Assembly (NCBI RefSeq): GCF_905475345.1 | Contig: NC_066606.1 | Location: 2,535,001 to 2,599,000 of the forward strand | Direction: 5' to 3' | DNA: 64,000 nucleotides | From: Vespula vulgaris | Taxonomy: Eukaryota; Arthropoda; Insecta; Hymenoptera; Vespidae | In this document: in pieces, positions 37,643 to 49,993 of the stretch | Position numbering within the stretch: the first letter of the stretch is position 1 | Layout of the letters: each line of letters opens with the position of its first letter | The notes under the pieces: model-generated | What the model was told of the DNA's origin: nothing | Seen by the model: the letters and a program-made list of their open reading frames with translations, nothing else | Database searches by the model: none | Program-made: the position numbers and the translations under genes

Positions 37643-37850
37643 GTTTAATTTAATAAACTCTAAACTCTCTACAATAATTATTATCCGATTCAATAAATTC
37701 CACCAGGGATATTAAATATTAATATTACAAATGTCAAATATACATATCATTTATCTTTTGAAAATGAATTTAATTCGATAAACCACTCTAAACTTTCTAC
37801 AATACTTATTATATCCAATCCAATAAATTCCACTCTGGATATCAAATATA
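37643..37850. repeat. Decayed two-copy duplication, period about 124 bp
   Basis: TTTAATTTAATAAAC...CTCTAAACTCTCTACAATA...CAATAAATTCCACCAGGGATAT at 37643-37709 recurs with substitutions at 37768-37849 (TCTGGATATCAAATAT). Confidence 0.75.
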
Positions 37851-38065
37851 CCAAACAATGTATTACAACGAAACTAATAAATTCTATCTAATAATTATCT
37901 ATAAAAGATTAATTAATTGATTTATCTTACTTGTATATTAATATCAATTCTTACGAAATAATACATACGTATCTATCTACGTACAAAACGAAACGAAACG
38001 TTGCGATTGTATTTAAAATATCTCGCTACTAATTGCTTCGAGAGAACAGGAATGAAGAAAGAACC

Positions 38066-38110
<45 letters not shown>

Positions 38111-39343
38111 GATAAATAGATAAATTGTAAAGATTTCAAGAAGGTAAAGAAACGAAAAGAAAGAAAGAAATAAAAACGAAGAGGGTGAGAGTAGAAATGG
38201 GGATGAGGATGGGGATGAGAATGGGGGTGGTTTCTAGGTAAAAGTAATGACATCTGGCGATCTTAGGTCTCTCTTTATCTGAACGTAGACCACCCTTATC
38301 CATGGCAATGTAGTAGTAGAGTCTTATCCTCTTTGCTTTCCTTTAACGAAGCTCTTGAGTAATGGAGACATGTCGTGACTTCGGACAATTAATGCGAGTC
38401 TCGTCGGACGAGCAGCTAGTCAAGAAGGGTGGGGATGAAGAAGATAGGGATGAGGTAAGGGGATGGGGGTGGAAAGGAATGGTGGAACGAGAGAGAAGTA
38501 GTAGGTTTGGTCGGTTGAAGGAGTGAGGTAAGAGTAGCCGAAGAACCTCCTCGAGTAGTCGGAGAAAAAGAGGTAGGGGATGTGGCACGAAGGAAGTAGG
38601 AAACTTAAAAAAAAAAAAAAAAGAAAGAAAAGAAAGAGACGACAATGGTTAATCGCGACGTCGCTTTGGGATTACCATGATTACTTAAAACGTGTAACTT
38701 ATTCCACGGTTGAATCCATGTCCGACGATTAGACGTGCTAACAACCGTGTATAATCGAGTGCAAGCTCGAGCGTCGTGAAACGTAAAGTACGTTCGTTTT
38801 TTACGAACTTTCGACATTTTCTTTTCTTTATTTTTCTTTTTCTTTTTCTTTTTCTTTTTCTTTTTTTTTTTTTCTTAGATCAGGTAAAGTATTTTTGGAA
38901 AGTGAAGAAGGAGCAAGGGAGGAGGGGATATCGTGAACGATTTCGATCGATAGGCGAGATTTGATTTTTATGGATATTTCAATTGTAATATTGTAATCGT
39001 TGGTAAATGATTTAGAATACTCGAACGAGTGTAATTGATGATAATTATCCAATTTTAAAATCGAACGAAATATCGATTACTTTTTTCTTTTCTTTCTTTC
39101 TTCTTCCTTTTTTTTTCTTCTTAAATTTCTTTACGGCTAATTTTCCTTCATAATCCATTTAAAAGAAGAAGAAGAAGAAGAAGAAGAAGAAAAGAAGTCG
39201 GTCAAGATTCGTTCGGAAAAAAGTTCCCTTTGTAATTTTTTTTCCTCTCTTCTTTTCTCTTTCTTTCTTTAAACTTCCCGGTTAATTTCTCTTAATTCGG
39301 CTGAAAAAGAGAAAGAAAGCAAAAAAGACGAGAAAAAAGAAAG

Positions 39344-39377
<34 letters not shown>

Positions 39378-39770
39378 GGGAAAGAAGTAAAAATTCTGAA
39401 GCAAGAATTTTGACTGGTTTAGGAGAAGGATGAAAAGTAAAATGGAACAAAGGAAGAATAAAAGGAAAGACGGAAAGAAGAATAAAAAGAAAGACAGAAA
39501 GAGAGAAAACTAATTTCGAGGGGGTGCTTTTGATCGTAGAAAATCGATCGTACGATTAACGAATGACTCGTGCGCAAAGAGCCGATAAGTTAAATCGCTG
39601 AATATACGCGAGAATATATATTGAGTCAGATCACGATCCGCGAGAAAATTATCGCTCCTTGGTCGAACAGTTCGAACGAAACGAAACGAAACGAAAGTAA
39701 TAAACCATAAATCGTTCTAGTAACGGTGAAAAAGTGTTCGATGATAATTTCCGAAGGTCATTGATCTTTC

Positions 39771-39809
<39 letters not shown>

Positions 39810-40213
39810 CTCTCTGGCTGTCTGTCTGTCTTTCTTTCTTTCATTCTCTCCTTCACGCTTTTCGAGATTCGACTTGCACATCGATCTCGAGTCTCGTTTC
39901 GATCTCTTCTCCGTCCAATTGGTTTTTTTTTTCTCTCTTTCTTACAAGTCACGTTCTCTCTTTCTTTCTTGCTTTCTTTCTCTCTCTCTCCTTTTCTCCT
40001 TTGCCATTCGCAGCTTAGGTAAGTGCATCGGAATATTGATATGTAAGCCACGTTTTCAATATAAGACCTCTTATCAGCTGGCCTTTTCGAATGGTATATT
40101 TCTACCGTGTGCTTGCTTTACAGTTTATCCGAGTAACATTTTCGAAAGGGAAGGATTTTCTTTCGTACGGTTTTATTTGCTTCTTATTTCTTTCTTATGT
40201 ATATATTTATATA

Positions 40214-40218
<5 letters not shown>

Positions 40219-40260
<42 letters not shown>
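40219..40260. repeat. TC microsatellite
   Basis: Perfect CT run of about 42 bases. Confidence 0.9.
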
Positions 40261-40265
<5 letters not shown>

Positions 40266-41597
40266 CATCTCTCTTATTCTCTCTTAATTTAAAAAAATTT
40301 TTTTTATATTCGTGTATAAATATATAGAAATATCGATCGTAGATATAAAGTGTATAGTTACTTTTATATACTTATATATTTACTTGACATACATATATAT
40401 ATATATATATATTTTTTTTTTACTTACATACATACATATTTACTTTATTATACATACTTATATAAATATATACATACATATATGTAGAACTAATCCTTCT
40501 ACTATCTTTCATGGTTATTACTCGTAATTACTCTCTAATCAGAGCACGTACCGTTAAGTATCATTTCCTCGTATCATATGCCGGCCAACAATCTCGAACT
40601 ATCGTATATTCTATATACGTAGAGACGTAAACGTATACGTACACATATACACCTACACACCTACACTTACACTTACGTCCCTTTCTATGAGCGTTGCAAT
40701 AAATATGCTCATATTTATGCAGAGCATTAACATGGGTGCGATTAAGCGCGTATCGTTCGTCATTGTTTATGCGCCGTTGTTACGCATGCAAATGCACTTA
40801 TGGGTTAAAGAGAGAGATAGAGAGATGGACAGAGATAGAGAGATACGCAGGTACAGAGAGAGAGAGAGAGAGAGAGAGAGGGAATAATGATCAACACTCC
40901 TATATCCGCGAAGGTCGACGACCTTTTACGAAACAATGAAACTATCATCTGATTGCAAAAGTTTATACGTTTCCACGATCAAATCTGTGTCCATCGATCG
41001 TATTTAATTAATATCACAAATAATCGATCGATATATTTTCATCGACATTTTCTTCAATCTCCCGTTTGATTTCTCCCGTTTCAACTCGTTTCATCGACTT
41101 TAACGCGTTTCGTAGCGTAAAGAACAAGACGCCTGCTTCTTGCTACGTCAATCTCATTCATTTTTTATTATTTATTATTTATTAATTACATTTAATTCTT
41201 TTCTTTTCTTGTCTTTTCTTTTCTTTTCTTTTTTTTATTAATTTCTTTACTTTATCATATATTGTTTCTTCGAAAAAAAAAAAAATAATAATTTATCTCG
41301 GTCACGGGAAAGGCACGATAGGTAACGACGATATGAAAATGTTATTACCTGTCGTGATATCTTAGGATTAAAAAGTTTTCTTTAAAAAGAAAAGAAAGGA
41401 AAGGAAAAAAATAGAAAAGTGGAAGAAAAAGGAAAGTAAGGAAAGAAGAAGAAGAAGAAGAAAAAGACGATCTTGCGCCGGTTTAAAAGAAAGATAATCG
41501 TCCGTTACATACTTCTTAACCGGATACGCAGAGAGAAAATTTAAGAAGTTTCTCTGAAATTGTGATTAAAAGAATAAAAAAAAAGAAAGAAAGAAAG

Positions 41598-41602
<5 letters not shown>

Positions 41603-41641
<39 letters not shown>
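41603..41641. repeat. GA microsatellite
   Basis: Perfect GA run, preceded by AAAG units. Confidence 0.9.
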
Positions 41642-41643
<2 letters not shown>

Positions 41644-41910
41644 GAAAAGAGGACCTTAGGGAGAGTTATAAAAGAAACTCTTTTCCGTTACCGATTAGAC
41701 TCGAAAATGGGAAAAACCGGTTCGTAGTTCGAGAATCTTTCGTTTTACACTTTTGTTTAGAGTTTTCTACGAGAGTAGAATGGTTAAATCGAGGAAAGCT
41801 TTGTAAAAAGCTCTTAAGTTCGAGAAATAACCAAAGGGAGAAAAAACGATGAAGATCGATCGAATGTAATCTTGAATATTTTTATTTTTTTATTTTTATT
41901 ATAAATAAAA

Positions 41911-41941
<31 letters not shown>

Positions 41942-42641
41942 AGTTTTAATTTCTGTTTTTTTTTTTTTTTTGTAATCGAATTTAGGAAATAAACAAGATG
42001 TAATAATAGTTCGTTTTCCGAATTACGATGAAATAACAGGGGAAATGTTAAGTCGAAATGTCTAAGCAGTATATTTTCCTTCATGTAGACGAATAGTCGA
42101 AGAGGAGAAGAGATTTTTAAGAGAGAATCGTGATAGATATTTTTCTTTTTTAGTGCCAGTTGCAGGACAGATTTTTAGGGGAAAGAAGAAAGTATAAAAG
42201 AGAAAGAGAAAGAAAAGGAAGGGAAACTAAAGAAAGAGAGGGATTTGTTTTAAAGAGCGATGGGAGGGATTAGAAAAGGGTGTGTTTAATAGTAGAAAGG
42301 TGATGTCTATGTTTACGATCTTGTAATTATGGTAATGCAGTTGTTACAACAACAACAATAATAACAATAATAATTAATAATAATAGTGTTAATGATATTA
42401 ATCATAGTAAGGATGATAGTGATAGAAGAAGAATGGTGACTCGAAATATCGGACGCATAACATTTTTTTTTTTTTATTTATTATTTTTTATTTTCATGTT
42501 TAATTTCCTTTTTCCTTCTCAGAAAAAAAATTTTTATCAGGCGTGAAAATATTTTCGATTAAATATCTCGAAGAATATTTTCTCCAGTATTTACATTCTT
42601 TTTTTTTTTTTTTTTAAACTCGTAATATAGTACATATTTAA

Positions 42642-42673
<32 letters not shown>

Positions 42674-43398
42674 GTAACATAATGTACCATAGAGGATCAG
42701 AGGAAAGACAATAGGGATGTTAATAACGATTAAACACGATGCTGCTATGGATTATATCGTAAATCTAAAGAGATAAGATAAGGGACGGGTAAATGAAACG
42801 CGGTTGCGTTCTTGATAACTCAACGCGGATGAAAATGGTGGTGGATGGTGGGTAGATGGAGAGGGAAGATAAAAAAAGAAAAAAATAAAAGGAAAAACAA
42901 AGAAAAATTCTGGGAGAATGTAGTCGTTGGTTTTATCTCTTCTGCCATAACCACGACGAAGATAACAGAAGAAGAAGACATAGAAAGAGCGAGAAAAAGA
43001 GAAAGAGAGAGAGAGAGAGAGAGAGGAAAAGAAGAATGAGCTCTTTCTCTCTCTATCTTGTTGTAAAAAAGAGAAAAAAAAAAAGAAAACGTTTCTGCTC
43101 CATATTAGATACGTGCTTTTCGCTCATTCTCCGATTTCTTTGGAAAAAAAAGAAAAATGAAATAAAAAAAAAGGAGAGAGAGAGAGAGAGACTTTATTTT
43201 TACGAAACCGGAAATGAGAGAGGCATACTAGGGAATTTTTTCTGAGGACTCTTTATCTTTCCTAGTTTTTTCTTCCTCCTCCTTCTCCTCCTCCTCTTTC
43301 TTCTTCGTCGTCGTTGTCCTACGTCGCTTCGTCTTCGTCTTTTAACTTTTTCTTTTCTCTCGCTTCCATTTTTCTTTTTTTCTTTCTTTTTTCTTAAC

Positions 43399-43430
<32 letters not shown>

Positions 43431-43559
43431 TTCTTCTTTCCTTCTTACCGTCTTTTTTTCTTTCCTACATTTTTGTCTTTTTCTTTATTTCTTCTTTGTC
43501 TTTCTCTCTCTCTCTCTCTCTCTTTTTTCTTTCTTTTTCCCTCCCTTCGATCCTTTTGT

Positions 43560-43700
43560 TCCCCCTTTTGAAACGTTGCGGGGACTAAGCATGCGAGTGG
43601 GAAACAGAGCGGAAACTAGACGCGTGCTCGTGAAAGTTGGTGCTTTCTTAGGGACGTAGATCATTTTGATGTTTCGATAGCCACCGTGTGGCTATAGTTG
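43560..43700. other. Non-repetitive island with 8-bp hairpin
   Basis: Complex sequence between a long T/C-rich block and a TG microsatellite. Perfect inverted repeat ATAGCCAC (43677-43684), loop CGT, GTGGCTAT (43688-43695). Confidence 0.35.
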
Positions 43701-44516
43701 TGTCTCTGTGTGTGTGTGTGTGTGTGTACTAGGTGCGGTCTGTCGCATAGAGAAAGATCGTTCCGATAAAAGTTTCCAGTTTTTTGTTATTCGTCTTTTT
43801 AGTGGTACTGCGTTGACTTTGCTCTTTTTCACGTCGTCCTATATTTTTATTATAACGTGATATATTTATCGACAATATTATCGAAATAATTAATATCAAA
43901 CGAAATAATAAACGAAATATCAAAGTTCTACGATTTTTAATATAAAACAAACAAACAAACAAATAAATATAAAAAAGAAAAAGAAAAAGAAGAAAATAAC
44001 AATAAACGTATTACTGAGAAACTCTTTATCGTCAAACCGTATTACGTTAAATTAATCAATCGAATCAATAAATTCATCAATGATATAAATAATCGATAAC
44101 AAAAGTTGAAATATTCCTTACAATTTTTTAATACACTTGCAATTCTTAACGATAACAACATTGTAACTGTTAACAATCGTAATTAGTATTGCTCTCTTAG
44201 TATATCGATAAACGTCGATTTACTTTTACGTTCATTCAGCTTTCTCTCTCTCTCTCTCTCTCTCTCTTTCAAATGGAAGAAAAAAAAATAAAAGAAAAGA
44301 ATTTCTTTTATTCATAATTTCGTGAAGGGTGAGATGGAGAGAGACTGATGGTAAAGGAATAAAAATAAAGATATAGGCATAGAATGGAATCCTTATCGAG
44401 TTGACCTCGGACTCATTCTCGTCTACCCTTTTAGATGGTACATATATCCCACCCTCTTCCACCCTACACCCTCGATCCTTCATCTTCCACCCTACAGCCC
44501 CTCAGTGTCGCCAAAA

Positions 44517-44681
44517 ATGGGTTCGATGGTGGGTATCCTCCTTCTTCTTGTCGTTACAGTCGTCGTCGTCGTCGTTGTTGTCGTCGTCGTCGTCTGGCGC
44601 CAGCAAAACGACCCCTTAAATCCGAGCTTTCCTCGAGGATCACGAATCCCTTGGATCTTCAGAGTTTTGCCAGGCATGTGA
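44517..44681 (+). other. Small open frame with valine-rich hydrophobic segment, unlikely but notable
   Basis: A 54-codon frame starts MGSMVGILLLLVVT, runs through about twelve Val codons made by GTC/GTT triplets, and continues WRQQNDPLNPSF to a TGA. The hydrophobic stretch (residues 5-26) would be a membrane anchor if translated. The valine run is simply a GTC microsatellite, and other frames are also open here, so a coding role is doubtful. Confidence 0.15.
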
Positions 44682-44845
44682 CGGGAGCAGCTTTGTCTAT
44701 TTTATTTCTTTTTCCCTTTTCTCTTTTTTCTTTCTTTTTTTTTCTTCGTTTTCTTCTTCTTTCTCTCTGTTTTTTTTCTTTGTACCCTTATATCTTTTTT
44801 TTTTGTTGCAAGTATTCATCGAGGGAGAATAAAAAGATTGGGGTG

Positions 44846-44915
44846 AGTGAATGAATGAATGAATGAATGAATGAATGAATGAATGAATGAATGAATGAAT
44901 GAATGAATGAATGAA
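44846..44915. repeat. GAAT tetranucleotide array
   Basis: About 17 perfect units of GAAT/TGAA. Confidence 0.9.
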
Positions 44916-45275
44916 GGAGTGAATGAGTCGATCGTTGAATTAAATCGACAGAGTGTAGAAGAAAATATAATTATTTGTGTTAAATTCTTTTTCCTTTTTT
45001 TTTTTCTTCTTTTTCTTTTACTTCTTCTCTTTCTGTATTATCGTCCTAATTATTGAAATATTTTCTATCGATTTTTTATGTTTCTTGTAGATGCTTAGAA
45101 ACGATTAAAAAGAGAAAAGAAAAGAAAGGAAAACATTGCAATATCGAACGATTTCATTTCTCGTTTAATACTGTATCGTATATCGATACAAATGTCATTA
45201 TATTTCTCGTGTATTTATCGTATTCATTTTTTAAATATTCTCTATCGATGTTCCTTCTCGTTGGTATTGTTTAGA

Positions 45276-45350
<75 letters not shown>
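45276..45350. repeat. AAT trinucleotide array
   Basis: About 75 bases of uninterrupted AAT. Confidence 0.9.
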
Positions 45351-45352
<2 letters not shown>

Positions 45353-45478
45353 GAGAAAACGTTTCAAGTAACATCGTTGTCGAATAGTTTTATTTCTCGT
45401 TTCGAGAGATTCGAAATATCAAAGTTTACTTTGCTTTTTCTTTTCTTTTTCCTTCAGAAATAATACGTATACGAAAAG

Positions 45479-45485
<7 letters not shown>

Positions 45486-45526
<41 letters not shown>

Positions 45527-45538
45527 GAGAGAGAGAGA
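45486..45538. repeat. GA microsatellite
   Basis: GA run interrupted once by GGGAGA. Confidence 0.9.
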
Positions 45539-46089
45539 AACAACTCGATAGAACGTTTTATTTTAGTAATATCTTTTCCTTTTTCCCTTTTTTTTTTCAA
45601 AGTTATCCCGTTAAAAAAATTTCTAGCGCGCTCGTTAAAAGTTTCAACTTCAAATTTGTTAGTTCAAGAAAGTATAATAATACGAAGCATAGAGATTGCA
45701 AAAATCTCTTTGTCGTCGCATAAATTTCGACAGTTCTTTTCGATTATGTTGATATAAAAAAGAAAAAGAAAGAGGAAGAGGACAAAGAAAAGGACAACAA
45801 AAAAAAAGAGGGAGAAAAAATGGAAACTTTAACGAATTAACGTAAATCGTTTGAAGCTAGTACGGTGCCACGATAAAAAGTAAGATGGAAGAAAAATATG
45901 AGAGATTAAAAGAAACGGAAAAATAGGAAAAACGAAGAAGGAGAAGAAGAAGAAGACGAAGAAAAGCACCGAAGGATATTTTCGATTCGGGAAAATAATA
46001 TATTATTCGCGTTACGAACGAAATCGTTTGAATTAACAAGGAAGCGATCGTTAATGAGGTAGAGCGGATATTATGCGAACGGACCCATG

Positions 46090-46330
46090 TTCCGGTGGTT
46101 TCCACGCGAGTAGTTCAGACTTTACTAACAATTAGAGTTTCCCCTGATTATGCTGCTAATTGGTAATCAATATCCAACATAACCATTAGAAGCCATGCAT
46201 ATCGATGAAGGAGAAATTGACTAAATGTACCGTCTTCCTACGGATGGATAATCTAATTGACCACAGAAGAGAAACCTACGGAAATTAGGAAGCATGTTAA
46301 CAACAATATGTCTAATTAAATTCTTAGCTA
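46090..46330. promoter_or_regulatory. Non-repetitive island rich in TAATT (homeodomain-type) motifs
   Basis: About 240 bp without microsatellites. CAATTAG at 46129, CTAATTGG near 46157, GTAATCAAT, CCATTAG, TAATCTAATTGACC near 46249, AAATTAGG near 46282 and CTAATTAAATT near 46312 form a dense cluster. TAATT cores are the standard homeodomain contact, so an enhancer is plausible; this is inference. Confidence 0.3.
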
Positions 46331-47234
46331 TTGATATAATATACACGTAATTATCGATTAATCCTTTGAAAGACTAATTAACTTGATATATTATAATTTT
46401 AGGAATAAATCGAAAGAAAAAAAAACGAAATAATAAGAAAATGAAACAACGTGGTACACAGATTTCTTCTTTGATCGTACGCTGACTTTTCTTCATTTTC
46501 TTTTTATTAAAAAAAAAAAAAAAGAGAGAGAGAGAGAGAGAGAGGAAAAGAAAAGAAAAGAAACGGGAGAAACGAACATACGCACAAGAATTTATTCCTA
46601 CGTTCTTGCATACCAAAGGTATATCTTTTACATTTAGATTTCGTATTATGTGGCGAGAAAATTTATTGCTGCGTTCTTTAATAAGAAAAAGAGAAAGAAG
46701 AACAAATATTTACAGTCACATTCTTTTGCATACTGAAAACAAGACGAGAAGAAAAGAAAAGAAAAGAAGAGCAAAAGGAAGAAGAAGAAGGAAAGAAGAA
46801 CAAAAAGGAAGAACGACGCACAAGGTGTCGCGAAACCAGCGGAAAACATTTTAGGGTTGACTATCGACGCGTCTGAAATAACGAAAGAAAAAAAAAAGAA
46901 AAATAATAATTAAAAAAAGAAAAAAAAAGAAATCAAAAGGAAGAACATCCTTGAAAGGTCAGAGAGCGCGCACTATCGTACTGTATATTCCAAAAACGTA
47001 AAAAGAAAAAAAGGAAAAGAAAACAAATATGCATTTTTTCGAAATATCAAACCTCCCTTCTGCACCCTCCCCTCGAATTTTCCCAAACTCCCTTGAAAAA
47101 AAAAAGGAAAAAAAAAAAAACACAAAACAAAAAGACAAAAGAAAAGGAAAAAAAAAGAGCAAAATACCGTTCAGAATTTTTCGAACGATTTTCCAAATTT
47201 TCCTCCTCTTCACCTCCCACCCTTTCTCTTCTTT

Positions 47235-47269
<35 letters not shown>

Positions 47270-47451
47270 TTCCTTTTATTTTTTATATTCCCAGCTCGAC
47301 TCGACATTCTCTCAGCGGAGGACAACCAAAGCGTTATCGATATTCATCCGTGAATCGAGATATCCGACTGTTTTATCGTGAAGATGTATATGTGTGTGCG
47401 AGTGTGGATGCGCGCGCGCATTCGCATGCATTATTCTCGAACAAAAAAGGC

Positions 47452-47515
47452 AACGAAACGAAACGAAACGAAACGAACGAACGAACGAACGAACGAACCG
47501 ACAGACGGACAGATG

Positions 47516-47551
<36 letters not shown>
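47452..47551. repeat. ACGAA/CGAA and CAGA arrays
   Basis: ACGAA pentamers grade into CGAA tetramers (to about 47497), then CAGA/GACA units at 47520-47551. They create Arg/Asn/Glu/Thr-rich open frames in all readings. Confidence 0.9.
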
Positions 47552-47554
<3 letters not shown>

Positions 47555-48347
47555 GGACAGAAGGACGAAAGGACGAGCGAATGGGCGTGGTGAGAGGCGT
47601 CAGAGGTGTGTGTAACCCCACTGGATACAAAGAACACCATCAGTACCACTACCACCATCATCATCACCATCACTATCACCACTATTACCACTACCAAGAG
47701 CGATTGAAGGGTGAGTGTGAGTATAGGAGTGATGGTGAAGGTAACGGTGTGCTTGGGTGGGGGTAAGAGAGGGGGTAGGAGAGTGGGTGGTAGAAACGCG
47801 TTAACGTCAACGATGCGTCGTGTGCTGTGCGTGATGCCTCGGCCATCACACCAATGTAAACACGAACATAGAGTATGTAAATGCGAAAGCGTTGTTCCAA
47901 AGCGAAATAAAAGGATGACCAAACGACTGGGGGCCTGGGTCATAGCTGTAGGGTATGGTGAGTTGTTGGATGGGTGGGGTCCAAAGAGAACTGGGAGGGG
48001 AGGGGAAAAAGTGGGAGAGCTTTGCGTTCGTTCGTTCGTTCGTTCGGGCCAAGAGGAAAGGGAAGGTAAAAGAAGGGGTAGGGAACGGGCCTGAGGGACG
48101 GGGTATGATCGGCTGCCCGTGTTAAAGTCGCTGAACGTTTCGAAACTGAACGAAATTCGAATTTTCGAGGATGGTTCGTTGTTCTTCTCGAAACTGATCG
48201 TCCTGAAAATCAAACGCGGCTTTCGCAATCGAATCTATCCGTAAAACGAGCCGATAAACGATCGTCCTCGGATAAGCGCATTTCATAAATATTCATACGT
48301 TTGTTTTGTTTCGGCCATTCGTATTGTTTTGCTTTACTCACTCTCTT

Positions 48348-48378
<31 letters not shown>

Positions 48379-48472
48379 TTATCTCGTTCTTGCTCTTGTT
48401 CTCTGTCTCTATATCTTTCTCTTTCTCTCTCTCTCTCTCTCTCTATTTCTCTCTGATGGTTCATCGAAATGA

Positions 48473-48601
48473 GAATGGGAAAAGAGGAAGAAGGGGAACA
48501 GCGTAGGAAAAGCTATGGTGTCTGTCCTGGACAGCAACCTGTACGACGTAATGAAGATGAACGGCGAGGCAACGAAGGACATTTACCCTCTCTTGGGATA
48601 A
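48473..48601 (+). other. Candidate coding segment with GC-rich third codon positions
   Basis: Plus-strand frame open from just after a TGA at 48470 to a TAA at 48599-48601. The last 28 codons, from an ATG at 48515, begin MVSVLDSNLYDVMKMNG and end KDIYPLLG. Most codons there end in G or C (21 of 27 after the ATG), unlike the surrounding DNA and unlike Orc3. A long pyrimidine tract (48350-48455) precedes it, with AG dinucleotides that could serve as acceptors. TTGG|GATAAG at the end resembles a splice donor whose GT is missing. I do not recognise the protein. It could be a terminal exon, a small ORF, or a decayed exon. Confidence 0.3.
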
Positions 48602-48957
48602 GTTTCAACGATAATGATTCGTTGAATCCAAACAGGATCGTAACAACGAAATCCTTCGCATACTGGAATCAACGTACTATCCGTTATATATTCGCAAAAT
48701 TATGGTATTTATTTTCTTTTTTCTTTTTCCTTTCTTTCTTTTCTTTCTTTTTTTCTTTCTTGTACAGAACAAAAGCTGATGAAATATATCGAAGAATTAA
48801 TTCGTCGTTAAGGAATGGCGATTCTTTGAAGTGTTACAAAGCGGCTAAGAATTTTTTATTTTCCGATTTGATAAACGCGAACGATAATCTGGAGAGGAAT
48901 CATCTCAGGGGAGGGTAGGAAGGAGTTATTTTTCACATTAACCTCGAATTTTTTTGG

Positions 48958-49066
48958 CAAACACGAATACAGATAAAACGTAGTACTTGCTGTAATTTAT
49001 TTCCGACATTTTTTAAGTAAACACGAATGTAGGTAAACGTAGTACTTACAGTAATTTATTTTTCGA
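48958..49066. repeat. Two-copy tandem duplication, period 60 bp
   Basis: AAACACGAATACAG ... ACGTAGTACTT ... GTAATTTATTT at 48958-49006 recurs at 49018-49066 with a few changes. Confidence 0.85.
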
Positions 49067-49690
49067 ACTTAGTGAATATTATAAAACATGTTTGAACGTA
49101 GGAGAGGAAACTTAGGATGAATTAATGGAATCGCAAAATTAAGAGTTCTCTTTTTTCTTTTTCTTTTTTTTTTATATAAACTATAATAACTCGTAATGTT
49201 CGGATTAAAAGAGATCAATTTGTTTTTCTTTTCTTTCTTTTTCTGTTCGAAAATTTCTATTCAAAAAATACGATAATAAACTTACAATCTTTAGAAAAAA
49301 AAATAAAAGATAAAAGGACGATATACCGTCAAGCGCACGTGTACTTCGATGCCATAGATTTTTCCCTTTTTTTTTTTTCTTTTTCTTTTTTTTTTTATAC
49401 CGACGATAATTGGACGCGACATATTGTGATCTTGCCGCGATTTGGCATATTACATCGGACATTTGTTTCTATGACCATCCCACCCCCATCCCTTTTCCAT
49501 CCATCCCATCGCAGTCCAACCCATCTAACTGTACTCTTTGTTTTGTGGAAATGGAGGTTTTTGGTTGGGTATAAAGAAAAGGTCAGTTAATCTTTATTCG
49601 AGTGCGTGACATAACATATGTGTTCTGATACCAACCCTTTCGATCGAGTTCCAGTATATTCTCATGCTGTAAATGCATTGAAATATTTTG

Positions 49691-49699
<9 letters not shown>

Positions 49700-49721
<22 letters not shown>

Positions 49722-49722
49722 C

Positions 49723-49760
<38 letters not shown>
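49700..49760. repeat. Two AT arrays in tandem
   Basis: TA runs at 49698-49721 and 49731-49760 separated by CCTTATATG, followed by a TG/TA tail. Confidence 0.85.
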
Positions 49761-49764
<4 letters not shown>

Positions 49765-49941
49765 TACATTCATGTATGTGTGTGTGTATACATATAGAAC
49801 TATTGGTCTATAGATGTTCCTATTCTTTTACGACGATCACTATAAAATATTTTTTTCTCGATAGTACATAGTTTGATCGATACAACGACGTTTTATCTCG
49901 AATATAATCAAAGTTATAGTTCATCTATAATTTTTATATCT

Positions 49942-49945
<4 letters not shown>

Positions 49946-49992
<47 letters not shown>
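49946..49992. repeat. TC microsatellite
   Basis: Perfect CT run of about 47 bases. Confidence 0.9.

Positions 49993-49993
<1 letters not shown>

Larger units (their letters stand above)
34467..48400 (-). other. Upstream Fas1 intron or 5' flank, non-coding
   Basis: No exon was established here. Contents beyond the listed repeats: GTAT 37272-37311, GATA/AAAT 38070-38125, T-rich 38815-38875, AAG 39164-39191, GA/TC runs, CA runs, and less repetitive islands at 36900-37020, 38640-38800, 39500-39740, 40540-40680, 40890-41160, 43560-43700 and 44380-44690. If the Fas1 signal-peptide exon is in the window it should lie here or further right on the minus strand. Confidence 0.55.

Noticed and set aside
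47431..48228. Longest open frame in the window (265 codons, minus strand) and an overlapping 245-codon plus-strand frame (47029-47766)
   Set aside because: Both are largely translations of ACGAA, CAGA, CAC and T-rich microsatellites (runs of Ser/Val/Cys/Leu or Arg/Asn/Glu/Thr/His). Both strands are open at once, and no domain is recognisable.
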